Shown piece by piece: positions 1 to 7,121 of a stretch of DNA of 31,811 nucleotides; the stretch's first letter is position 1, and every line of letters starts with the position of its first letter. Location of the stretch: positions 1 to 31,811 of the forward strand of contig CAZHZT010000065.1 in NCBI GenBank assembly GCA_964537285.1, in the 5' to 3' direction. Both the position numbers and the translations under genes were made by a program. The DNA comes from CAZHZT01 sp964537285 (GTDB taxonomy: Bacteria > Bacteroidota > Bacteroidia > Chitinophagales > Saprospiraceae). The notes beneath the pieces are model-generated. The model saw only the letters and a program-made list of their open reading frames with translations. It was not told the DNA's origin and did no database searches.

Positions 1-150
1 CCTTAAGTTGTAAAGCTTGTTAGATAAATCCATCAACGGATTCTACCCACTACCCATTTTTTTAACGGCTGCCAGCCTTCCAAAAAGCTAAATTGAATAA
101 GGCCGGTCCTAAAACATTGTTTACAGCACTTATTTTTAATTCGCTGGTTC

Positions 151-230
151 CGAGGTTATGTCGGAACTCAAGGTATTTGTCAGAATCAGGATTCTCAGGA
201 TTATAGGATTTACTTGATTGGAGCGGAGGG
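151..230. repeat. Dispersed repeat, degenerate copy of the 161-bp unit
   Basis: From about 151 the sequence nearly matches the 161-bp tandem unit found at 21113-21475: a pseudo-palindromic core (TCAGAATCAGGATTCTCAGG) followed by ATTATAGGATTTACTTGATT. A half copy in the opposite sense lies at about 745-800, next to the first CRISPR array. No coding potential. The remaining bases before it (1-150) hold nothing I can recognise. Confidence 0.75.
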
Positions 231-255
231 AAGCTTTGGCTGTTCTGGTAATGAG

Positions 256-729
256 CTCTAGATGATTTTATTTGGTCGAAATTAATTTAAGATGCCCTTA
301 TCGCAGGCCGCTAGGCCTGCCTGATCGTAGCCCTGGGTCCTCCCAGGGTTAAAAGATATTAGAGATCGACTTCCGCGTAGCGGAAGCACATCATAGGCTA
401 TTGCTCTTGCGTTGTGGGCTACCGCTCAATGTCGTCAACTTAAGCTTTTTCTTTGCCTGGTGCTTTAGCGCCAGGTATAGTGTTAAGATTTATCGGGGCT
501 TTAGCCCATTAATGACAAAGGGGCTAAAGCCCAATCTGACAAATATTTCCCCCGGCACTGAAGTGCCGGGCTGTAAAGAGCTTAAGTTGACGACATTGAT
601 GCTACTGTTACGCGGAAGAAATTAGATAGAATGACCTTTTCACCAGGAAGACCTAGGGCTACGATCAGACAGGCCGATAGGCCAATTCGCTGTTCTTAAA
701 ACGTTTACCAAATGAAATCATCCAGAACC
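256..729 (-). repeat. Composite nested-hairpin repeat element, copy A (inverted)
   Basis: The ends are inverted repeats (left CTCTAGATGATTTTATTTGG, right its complement ending in CCAGAACC). Inside is a second inverted pair, AATGTCGTCAACTTAAG at about 427 and its complement at about 580. Between and around these sit GC-rich hairpins: the CCCGGCACTGAAGTGCCGGG type, a GGGGCTTTAGCCC pair, CCTGGTGCTTTAGCGCCAGG, CTTCCGCGTAGCGGAAG and a GGCCGCTAGGCC type. The same architecture recurs in the opposite orientation at 30125-30522 and, cut by the window edge, from 31717. No transposase is present, so it is a non-autonomous, MITE- or REP-like element. ORFs inside it are by-products of the hairpins. Confidence 0.85.
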
Positions 730-839
730 AAGTAAAAATTTACCTGCGCTCTAATCACGTAAATCCTGAAATCCTGGGAATCCTGATTCTGACAAATGCC
801 ACAAATCACTAATAATTAGTAAAGGAATGGAGAAACTCC

Positions 840-1086
840 GTCGCAGTCCCCGTCAATTATGGACATCTCTCCTACTTTGCCTTCTAATTACTTAGGCCAT
901 ACTGAAAGTGTCGCAGTCCCCATCAATTATGGACATCTCTCCGATCAGTGATCGTTCCCCCGTGCCAATTCGCATTCGATAGTCGCAGTCCCCGTCAATT
1001 ATGGACATCACTCCTACACCTTATTTTAAATTCATAAATAATTATTATGTGTCGCAGTCCCCATCATTTATGGACATCACTCCTAC
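840..1086 (-). CRISPR. CRISPR mini-array 1 (4 repeats, 3 spacers)
   Basis: Four 36-nt repeats at 840-875, 910-945, 982-1017 and 1051-1086 share GTCGCAGTCCCC at the start and TGGACATC in the middle. Spacers are 34, 36 and 33 nt (876-909, 946-981, 1018-1050) and unrelated to each other. Repeats vary at positions 13 (G/A), 17 (A/T) and 28 (T/A), and the copy at 910 ends CCGAT where the others end CCTAC. The strand is inferred from the 338-bp AT-rich conserved flank on the right, which I take as the leader; transcription would then run leftward. A short internal complementarity (GTCC/GGAC plus AT/AT) could form a weak hairpin for Cas6. Confidence 0.93.
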
Positions 1087-1424
1087 CCGTAGCCCCATTT
1101 TCAACAACTTAAACAATTGATTAACAGATTTTTACGACCTTAACATTTGTCATTTGAATGTCAGAAAATAAACATTAAAAAGTTAACAATTCATAAGTCA
1201 TTGATAAAAATGAGTGTTTTTTTGGCTTTGCAGAAGGTGCGACTTTTTTATAATCGTCTAATAATGAATGAATTATTAAAATTCATCAACAAGTTATGCA
1301 TTTCAATTTTAACAATTTATATACTTTTTTGCAATTGGTTTTTGCAATAATGTATATCACATTGGTTTACTGTATCTTACAGCAAACAATTTATAAATAT
1401 TTAAATGTCAAATTGGTGGTTTTG
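1087..1424 (-). promoter_or_regulatory. CRISPR leader of array 1
   Basis: This AT-rich 338-bp block is collinear, without apparent indels, with 21611-21948, which occupies the same position next to array 2. Similarity starts at the last repeat (CCGTAGCCCCATTTTCAAC) and stops abruptly at GGTGGTTTTG. Such a block beside both arrays is expected of a leader carrying the crRNA promoter and integration signals. Read leftward, the tract TTGCAAAAAAGTATATAAAT is identical in both copies and is a plausible promoter core; I cannot fix the start site. A conserved 67-codon frame inside is probably not coding. Confidence 0.8.
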
Positions 1425-1487
1425 ATAAAAACAGCTCGCATTTTACTCAAAACACCATCCCGGCTTATCAAAGAACGTATGTTTTTA

Positions 1488-1596
1488 GTTCTTTGACATA
1501 AATTGTGGAAAATGGGACTTCAAAATTATAAACCTTTCAGCCACAAGGGCATTCAAGGTTTATAATTTTGAAGTTCCACACAATTTGTCAAAGAAC
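1488..1596. terminator. Long palindrome between leader 1 and cas6 copy 1
   Basis: Two arms of about 45 nt (from GTTCTTTGACA to AAACCTT, and from AAGGTTTATAATTTTGAAG to TTGTCAAAGAAC) flank an 18-nt loop with a few mismatches. It lies just past the stop codon of minus-strand cas6 copy 1, so it could end that transcript and shield the leader from read-through. There is no strong T-run, so the terminator role is inferred from position and symmetry. Confidence 0.6.
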
Positions 1597-1617
1597 CATG
1601 TTTTTTTGGCTTAAATG

Positions 1618-2358
1618 TTACTCCTTGCCCACGCTTTTACTCCTCGGAGCCGAAGGCTTTATTTCTTTGCGGACATTGAGCGGATATACCTCTCCAAATC
1701 CATGACTTACAGCTTTACCGATCCCCATTCCCGGCACCAACAGTACATTAGAGGAGAAAGTCACATCAAAAGCCATTAACTTCTGATTTTTAAAGAAAGC
1801 AGCTTTGCTTTTTGTCAAATCTTCTAATTGCACCACCACCTGTTCCTGAGGCTCCCAGCCAAGTCCCCAAAGAGAAGACATAATATGGTTGGTCAGCAGT
1901 TTTTGCAATAAGCTTACTCTGCCCAGGAGGCTCGTTTCGGCCAGCCATTTTTCAAAGTTTTCCTGGTTCAAAGCCATCCAATGCCTGAGGCGATACCTTT
2001 TAGGAGTGCTAATAAAACGGAAGTAGTGCTGATTCAGCCGCAAATCTTCAATTTGCAGGTTAATCATTTCACCTTGCCAATTGAGTTCCCAATTGCTGGA
2101 AGCAAGCACTTGTTGTACAGCATCTACCCCTTCATCGACGGCGAAAACAGCTGCTAGTCCTTTATAAATTCTATATTGTACCAGCGGATAGCGGTAAATA
2201 AAGCCATCGTTGCCTTTGTGGTTATGACAAAGATCACTTTTCCAGCCGGCCATTTCTATGAAGGCACCTCTCCAATGGCCTACTTGCCAGCTTATGTCGT
2301 GGCCGGTGACGGGGAGATTGAAGGAGAGGGAGAGGGTGCGAATAGGGGTGTTGAGCAT
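1618..2358 (-). CDS. cas6: Cas6 CRISPR RNA endoribonuclease, copy 1
   Basis: A 246-residue RAMP-fold protein of the compact Bacteroidota Cas6 type, expected to cut precursor crRNA within the repeat and leave the 5' tag used by the Cmr complex. It aligns along its whole length with the 244-residue product at 19117-19851: shared N-terminal TL-SL-F beta strand, WRGAFIEM block, a CHNHKGNDGFIYRYP stretch whose histidines are candidate catalytic residues, an NEGV/DEGV helix start, and a C-terminal glycine-rich loop (GMGIGKAVSHGFGEV) typical of RAMPs. It is the last gene of a minus-strand group, 24 bp after the preceding ORF, and its 3' end faces leader 1. The family call is firm; which residues are catalytic is not resolved. 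Confidence 0.88.
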   Translation of the reverse strand: MLNTPIRTLSLSFNLPVTGHDISWQVGHWRGAFIEMAGWKSDLCHNHKGNDGFIYRYPLVQYRIYKGLAAVFAVDEGVDAVQQVLASSNWELNWQGEMINLQIEDLRLNQHYFRFISTPKRYRLRHWMALNQENFEKWLAETSLLGRVSLLQKLLTNHIMSSLWGLGWEPQEQVVVQLEDLTKSKAAFFKNQKLMAFDVTFSSNVLLVPGMGIGKAVSHGFGEVYPLNVRKEIKPSAPRSKSVGKE

Positions 2359-2382
2359 TATTATTAGAGTTTTATATTATAA

Positions 2383-2856
2383 TCAGAGTGACTCAAAATC
2401 AGTCAGATCTTCGACACCAGCCATATCTGCAAGCATAGCGGTGTAGGTTCTAAGCTGATCTTGAAGCTCAGCGAGTTCAAGTCGGAAAAGTTGAGCTTGT
2501 TGGGGCTCATTAAGTTCACCGGAGATACTCAAGCGATGCCACTTTGCGGTAAATGGCCTAATTACTTGATTTAAGATAACAATTGCAATCTTGGTAAACT
2601 GAATGCACTTAGCCCCTTTCTTTTTTATGACGTCCCTGGTTAACCCGAATAAGGAATAAATGCTTGTCAAGGCCGTTTTTTCGTCTCCGTGTTCAGGCTT
2701 AAGCTGTTGGGTAGCGACTCTGGTCAATAATTCAATATACAGTTCCCAGGCAGCCTCTTTATCGGCGTCATTAAAGGAAAGTTCCGCCTCAAGGTAAATG
2801 GCTTTTATTTTGAGTTTTTCGAAGTTCCACTTTTTAAGGTATTCGATGAGTTTCAT
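2383..2856 (-). CDS. Small helical protein of unknown function next to TIR gene
   Basis: This 157-residue product is soluble and predicted mostly helical, without signal peptide or membrane segment. Notable blocks are AAWELYIELLTRVATQ, TSIYSLFGLTRDVI, VILNQVIRPFTAKWH and a C-terminal amphipathic helix ending in an acidic tail. The pattern reminds me of a widespread uncharacterised bacterial family (WELY-EL-TR ... SLY-LF ... VLN-V-RP--KWH), but I cannot name it. It starts 9 bp after the stop of the TIR gene and ends 24 bp before cas6, so all three are probably co-transcribed. Its conserved company suggests a partner or regulator of the TIR protein; that is inference. Confidence 0.75.
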   Translation of the reverse strand: MKLIEYLKKWNFEKLKIKAIYLEAELSFNDADKEAAWELYIELLTRVATQQLKPEHGDEKTALTSIYSLFGLTRDVIKKKGAKCIQFTKIAIVILNQVIRPFTAKWHRLSISGELNEPQQAQLFRLELAELQDQLRTYTAMLADMAGVEDLTDFESL

Positions 2857-2865
2857 ACTAAATAC

Positions 2866-3639
2866 TTATTCAATTTCTTTAATTGTTGTTCCTAATAAAT
2901 GCTTAGAATTCCGGGTAGCATAAACACAGATGTATCCTTTTGTATCAGCATTATAAACAAATACTGGCTTTTTGTTATACAGTGGAATGCAGAGATGTGC
3001 ATATAACCAAGCTGAACCTCTACCATAAAAGCCAACCGCTGTTCCGTTTTTAATTGGTTTGTCCTCTTCCGGTGAATTTGAAATAAAATCTTCCAGTTTA
3101 AAAGTCCAGGACCTGAATAAATCCGTTGGTAAGTCCCCTACAGCAAAAGAAACGACTTGTAATTCCACTCCATTTTTAGAAATACTCTTAACAGGATAAA
3201 ACCGTACTTTTTCCCCTTCCCAAACGGCGTCTAAGATTTCCTTTATAGAATCATCAGGATTGTATTTATCGAAAGTAATATATTTATTATCCTCCAAGAC
3301 TCCCTTTATTTCATCATGTTCATTACTCATTTCAAGTACTTTGCTCACGTCTCCTAAAATTACCGGTACTATTTTCAATTTATCAAGAAAAGCTAATTCA
3401 TTTGCTTTCTTAAATTCTGCGCTACACCATACTTTCGAATCGAAATAATACTCGGAAATAAACGCCAGAAAAACATCGCTTTCTTTTATTCCTGTTTGGA
3501 TCTTACCACTTAGTTTTTACCCTCCTTTCATTTCATCTAAATCGATCCATGTATAAACCAGTGAGTTTTTCAGCGCTTTCTCAACCTTTAGGACCGTTGA
3601 TTTATCTTTAGTGTTGTGGCTTAGAAATACTTTTGGCAT
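2866..3639 (-). pseudogene. TIR-domain protein, interrupted by an in-frame stop
   Basis: Reading leftward from the ATG at 3639 gives MPKVFLSHNTKDKSTVLKVE..., a classic TIR opening (FLSHNTKDK), then W-I-D-L-D-E-M-K-G-G. Codon 41 is TAA at 3517-3519. The same frame continues without a break as KLSGKIQTGIKESDVFLAFIS, then SKVWCSAEFKKA, where the glutamate after W-C is the usual TIR NADase catalytic residue, and runs to the stop at 2866. Full length would be 257 codons. One base change (for example GAA to TAA) explains the lesion. The next in-frame ATG lies beyond the catalytic glutamate, so restart would not give an active enzyme. It may be a decayed gene, a phase-off or escape mutant, or a sequencing error. 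Confidence 0.85.
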
Positions 3640-3969
3640 TTAAAGTTATTTTTAAAAATTATCGACTGCCTCTTTGCTTACTAATGACGGTCAACAATAC
3701 AAAATAATTAGTTATTTTTTTGAAAAAACATTTGAAATGTAGGGAAAAAATACGATGTTTGGAAATATGATTTGTTAAATTGGTTTTATTTAGAGGGTTT
3801 GTATTATTTCTAAGCAATTCCTTGGCGCTGGAAGCCTAAATCAAATTGATGGATATTTTTCAAAAAGTAGGCACAGCTAACAATAGATTAAATGATCAAC
3901 TTGTTGTTCACCTTATAATACTCTAGACGGTAAGAAAACTAAAATGATTTCAAAAAAAACAATGACTTA
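3640..3969. other. Divergent intergenic region between TIR group and Cmr operon
   Basis: These 330 bp separate the minus-strand TIR-hypothetical-cas6 group from the plus-strand Cmr operon and must hold promoters for both. It is AT-rich. A TATAAT sequence lies at about 3915 on the plus strand, but I see no convincing Bacteroidota-type element (TTTG with TAnnTTTG at proper spacing), so I do not call a promoter. No ORF or hairpin stands out. Confidence 0.5.
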
Positions 3970-4932
3970 ATGGAAACCATCACATTTCATTGTAAAGTAA
4001 TAACACCTATGTTTCTGGCTGGTGCTGATGGACATACACCAGAGTTGCGTGCACCAAGTATAAAGGGGGCGATGCGCTTTTGGTGGCGGGCTATGAATGG
4101 GCATTTGCCGTTAGAGAGCGAAGTGAAAAAACAAGGAGATAAGACAATTTTAGTATCTGCCGGATTAAGAGATCAGGAAGTATCCATTTTCGGGGGGACA
4201 GGTGGAGTGGAAGGAGAAAGGAGGAGTAGTTTCTCAGTGGTAGTATTCACTGAAGACATGCAAATAGAGGAAGAGAAACTCGCCCCACATAAGGATCGTA
4301 CCTTTACTCCTGAATGTATATTGCCAGGAAGCACATTTAAGGTAACTCTGCGCATCCCCCAACCCTATTCCGTTCAAACCAGGTTGCATGGTTCTGAAAA
4401 AGAAATCTTCAATCGCTCCAAACTGATCGCCTTGTTCCAGCTGACCAGTGCTTTGGGAGGGTTGGGCAAGCGTGTTCGTCGGGGCATGGGGAGTTTTGAA
4501 ATTACATCCGTTACCTCCTCTTCAAATAAGGAAATTTCACTTTCAGAGGTTAGCAGCTTAAAAGACATTCACAGCTTATTGTCTGTGCTTTCGCCTTATT
4601 TTGTACTTAAGGAAGAAAAAGGACTTATATACCATCAATATTCAGGACGGATGGAAAAGTATCCCTGGGTTCAAAAGATACAAATTGGTGAAAACCGGAA
4701 AGATTTTCTGCAGGAATTGAGTCAATTAACGCACGACTTCAAGCAAGAATATGGTAGAAAATATGAAGCCAATATGGGACATGCTTTTCGAGGTCGCTTT
4801 GCTTCTCCGATATACATTTCGGTAATTTCAGAAAAAAATATAGTCATTACTACATTTAACACCATCCCCAATAGGGATTATCACCTAATAGATCTTAACT
4901 TACAAGCTGAATTTAAAGAGCAAATTTTATGA
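3970..4932 (+). CDS. cmr1: Cmr1 RAMP subunit, copy a (first gene of the Cmr operon)
   Basis: A 320-residue Cas7-like RAMP of type III-B, predicted to sit at the head of the Cmr complex and help bind the 3' side of the crRNA and its target. The N-terminus shows the Cmr1 hallmarks: a TFHCKVITPMFLAGAD strand, then PELRAPSIKGAMRFWWRAMN (the S-I-K-G and WWRA motifs), then a glycine-rich FGGTGG loop near residue 75. A second glycine/arginine motif (GGLGKRVRRGMGSFEI) lies near residue 165. A paralogue of 371 residues is encoded at 7122-8237. Its stop overlaps the ATPase start by ATGA, so the two are translationally coupled. It starts the 15-kb operon. Confidence 0.93.
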   Translation: METITFHCKVITPMFLAGADGHTPELRAPSIKGAMRFWWRAMNGHLPLESEVKKQGDKTILVSAGLRDQEVSIFGGTGGVEGERRSSFSVVVFTEDMQIEEEKLAPHKDRTFTPECILPGSTFKVTLRIPQPYSVQTRLHGSEKEIFNRSKLIALFQLTSALGGLGKRVRRGMGSFEITSVTSSSNKEISLSEVSSLKDIHSLLSVLSPYFVLKEEKGLIYHQYSGRMEKYPWVQKIQIGENRKDFLQELSQLTHDFKQEYGRKYEANMGHAFRGRFASPIYISVISEKNIVITTFNTIPNRDYHLIDLNLQAEFKEQIL

Positions 4933-6248
4933 GTAAGGTGAACTTTTCAGGAGAGCAGGCACAATTTAAGCCTGTTGTAAAAGGGCTGCAACTGCAAAGC
5001 TTTCGGGGGTTCCTTAATTTGGATATTTCGCTCCAGGAAGACCTGACGGTTTTTATTTCCCGGAATGGAGGCGGGAAGTCTACCATATTGGATGCGATCT
5101 GGTCTGGCTTAGAGGTTATTGAAGGATTTTTCAGGCTGGCAGAGTATTCGAAACAGATCGGTTGGCTTGAAACCGCTGATATTAAGAATGGAACTGAAAG
5201 CAGTTCCCTGTCAGTGGATATGCTTACTTATTTTCAGTGGCTTCAAAAAGAAGAAGATGAAAATGGTGGCTCATTTAATACGCTTGAAAAAGGAGAAAAA
5301 GAATTTACAATCCGCATAAAGGGAAGCGAATTGGGATTTGAACGGACAAGCGACCTTTCAGCGAACTGGTCGGAACTGGCCGAGTATCTGGAGCATGGCG
5401 CTCAGAAAGGAGACAGTCGACCGATTTTCAAATACTATCAAGCTCAGGGGCATAAGCCTGAATTGTCTGCTGAGCGAAAGCTTACTAAACTCATCAACTG
5501 GATTGACCGCCGGCAAAAAGTGTTGATGCAATCCACCAATAAACCATTTGAACGGCAACTGGATTGGGTAAGGCAAGCGGTGTCGGATTTATTATCAGAT
5601 GATGAAGTCACCTATACCGACCTGAAAGTAAAATACGCTGCGGAGGGAAGTGATTTCCTGAGTATTAACAAGCGGCAAGGGGAGCAAGCGGAAGAGTTGA
5701 GTGCCCAGCAATTGTCTTCTGGAGAGATCAGCTTGTTAGAAATCGTGGCAGACATTGCCATTAGCCTGATCGAAGCCAACCCGAATCATGGGGAAGATTT
5801 TAATCCTCTTATAGATGGGTTTGGAGTGGTTTTGATGGATGAGGTGGGGATGCATTTGCATCCGGGCTGGCAACGGAATGTTTTGCCGAGCTTACAAAAA
5901 GGATTTCCGGGGTTGCAGCTTGTTGTCAGTACTCATAGTGCTTTGCTTTTAAATAATATCCCGAGCGAACATATTTGGTTGTTGGATGATTGGCAAACCG
6001 TACGTCCTGATGCGACCTTCGGAAGGGATATCTCTACCATTATATCAAAAGTGATGGACACACCCTCCAATGAGTTCGAAAAACAATATAGGACAATATA
6101 TCGCCTATTGTCCAGAAATGAAATTGAAGAAGCAGAGGCAAACCTTGAGGAGATAAAAGAGACATTTAAGGAGTCGAGGGATGATTATTCTCCAGAATTA
6201 AGAAAACTGTTAGCCATTCTGGATCGAAAAAAAATACTGGAAAAGTGA
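4929..6248 (+). CDS. AAA/ABC-type ATPase, PtuA/RecF-like, embedded in Cmr operon
   Basis: A 439-residue ATPase of the SMC/RecF-like class. Residues 18-40 are the opening strand (LQLQSFRGFLNLDIS); Walker A is SRNGGGKST at 44-52; the signature LSSGE is at 262-266; Walker B VLMDEVG is at 301-307, followed by HLHPGWQ; the switch histidine is in STHS at 334-337. All ATPase motifs are intact. The middle insertion (about 85-250) has no zinc hook. The next gene encodes an HNH nuclease and overlaps it by GTGA. An ATPase plus HNH pair is the composition of PtuAB (Septu and some retron effectors); I infer the same kind of anti-phage toxin unit. Nothing in the sequence shows a ligand link to Cmr, though operon position suggests co-expression. 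Confidence 0.88.
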   Translation: MSKVNFSGEQAQFKPVVKGLQLQSFRGFLNLDISLQEDLTVFISRNGGGKSTILDAIWSGLEVIEGFFRLAEYSKQIGWLETADIKNGTESSSLSVDMLTYFQWLQKEEDENGGSFNTLEKGEKEFTIRIKGSELGFERTSDLSANWSELAEYLEHGAQKGDSRPIFKYYQAQGHKPELSAERKLTKLINWIDRRQKVLMQSTNKPFERQLDWVRQAVSDLLSDDEVTYTDLKVKYAAEGSDFLSINKRQGEQAEELSAQQLSSGEISLLEIVADIAISLIEANPNHGEDFNPLIDGFGVVLMDEVGMHLHPGWQRNVLPSLQKGFPGLQLVVSTHSALLLNNIPSEHIWLLDDWQTVRPDATFGRDISTIISKVMDTPSNEFEKQYRTIYRLLSRNEIEEAEANLEEIKETFKESRDDYSPELRKLLAILDRKKILEK

Positions 6249-6688
6249 AATACTTTAACCCCAAAGCAAAACAGGAACCTGTAGCATTTCGGGCATGGAA
6301 ACGACAGGAGTTAGAGCGATTAGTGGCTATCTGTAAGTCCAATCCTGCTTCCGGGAGGCGACTTTATGAACACCTTCCTACTTCTTTACCACGTAAGGAG
6401 GAAGAAGATGTATTTTATTATTCTAAATTGGAGTTACGTACAGCATTGCTGAGAGAACAAGGTTATATATGCTGTTTTTGCAACAAGGTAATAGACCACC
6501 AATCAGAAGGGCAATACAGCAAACGCGAGTTGGCTGATCTGCCGGAAGAGATAGAGCACATGCGGCCGGTTAAACATTATCCAAAATTAGCTCTGGATTA
6601 TGAAAACCTAGTAATTTCCTGTAGAGGAGTCAGAGGTACAGGTAAGGAAACATGCAACGCAAGTAAAGGTGCTTCAATGCTGCCTTGA
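6245..6688 (+). CDS. HNH endonuclease, PtuB-like, N-terminal catalytic part
   Basis: A 147-codon frame starting with GTG inside the ATPase stop (GTGA overlap). Zinc/HNH residues are visible: CCFC at 76-79, EEIEHMRP with His105, the asparagine N121 in YENLVISC with Cys126, and ETCNASKG with Cys137 and Lys141. This is the core arrangement of the small HNH nucleases that accompany PtuA-like ATPases; it should cut DNA, probably gated by the ATPase. The frame ends in TGA at 6686-6688 right after M-L-P, in the middle of the expected domain, and the missing C-terminal half follows in another frame. As it stands this is a truncated protein with a complete metal/HNH site. Confidence 0.82.
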   Translation: MKYFNPKAKQEPVAFRAWKRQELERLVAICKSNPASGRRLYEHLPTSLPRKEEEDVFYYSKLELRTALLREQGYICCFCNKVIDHQSEGQYSKRELADLPEEIEHMRPVKHYPKLALDYENLVISCRGVRGTGKETCNASKGASMLP

Positions 6689-7014
6689 CTCCATTTGATG
6701 CTTCCTGTGAGGAAAGAATATTCTTTACGGAAGATGGACAAATACAAGGTGCGGATGAAGACGCCGAAAAAACGATTGAAATCCTGAACCTTACAGCATA
6801 CGATGAAGATAGAGCAGAAACTATTGCGGGTTTTATTTATGCCTTTCAAGACGAAGAGGAGATGGAAAATAGCTTCTCTGATGCGCTAATTACCAGAGAC
6901 GAAGCGGAGAAGTTAGTGGAAGCATTAGTTCAGAAAGACGAAAAAGGACGGTTTAGGCCATTTTGTAGTGCCGTGATCAGTGTTTTAAAAAGAGAAATTA
7001 TCCAAACAACATGA
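6685..7014 (+). pseudogene. C-terminal part of the HNH nuclease, displaced by a -1 nt frameshift
   Basis: This frame opens with L-T-P-F-D-A-S, which joins naturally to the preceding M-L-P: proteins of this type have an L-P-L-x-P-F segment after the C-x-x-x-K motif, then a line such as FFTEDGQIQGADEDAEKTIE and ILNLTAYDEDRAETIAGFIY. Restoring one T in the CCTTGACT context at about 6683-6688 fuses the two frames into one protein of about 256 residues. A TTG at 6685 overlapping the TGA could in principle allow reinitiation, but the domain continuity favours a recent deletion or a sequencing error. Its stop overlaps the ATG of the Cas10 remnant by ATGA. Confidence 0.75.
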
Positions 7015-7109
7015 AGTATCTGTTTCTTTTCACCACAGGGCCCGTCCAGAGCTTCATAGCTCAGGCACGTAAATTAGAAGATGCTATGACCAAGTATCAA
7101 TTACACTAA
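7011..7109 (+). pseudogene. Remnant of a cmr2/cas10 5' end (32 codons)
   Basis: The ATG at 7011 overlaps the HNH stop (ATGA). The 21 N-terminal residues, MKYLFLFTTGPVQSFIAQARK, nearly match the intact Cas10 start at 8234 (MTHLFLFTIGPVQSFIAQARK, three differences). The frame then diverges (LEDAMTKYQLH) and stops at 7107-7109. Twelve bases later the second cmr1 begins. So a second cmr2 once followed the HNH gene directly and was cut off by recombination or by insertion of the cmr1b unit. It is too short to be functional, but it records the ancestral order cmr1-ATPase-HNH-cmr2. Confidence 0.85.
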
Positions 7110-7121
7110 AACAACAATCAA

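Noticed and set aside
401..625. Open frame of 74 codons whose product resembles that of 30174-30386 on the other strand
   Set aside because: Both lie inside copies of the composite hairpin element; the shared peptide (IYRGFSPL, PGTEVPG) is explained by the hairpin sequences and has no start context or domain.
1147..1350. A 67-codon frame in leader 1 that is conserved in leader 2 (21671-21874)
   Set aside because: It starts with TTG, and most base differences between the two copies change the amino acid, with only about three synonymous changes, so it looks like conserved leader DNA rather than a gene under coding selection.
2176..2446. Plus-strand open frames opposite the 5' end of cas6 copy 1
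   Set aside because: They are antisense to a clear cas6 gene and show no recognisable content.
2866..3378. Shorter TIR-gene reading from a TTG start, as a separate 170-aa protein
   Set aside because: The upstream sequence in the same frame encodes the TIR N-terminus and catalytic glutamate, so the short frame is the tail of an interrupted gene.
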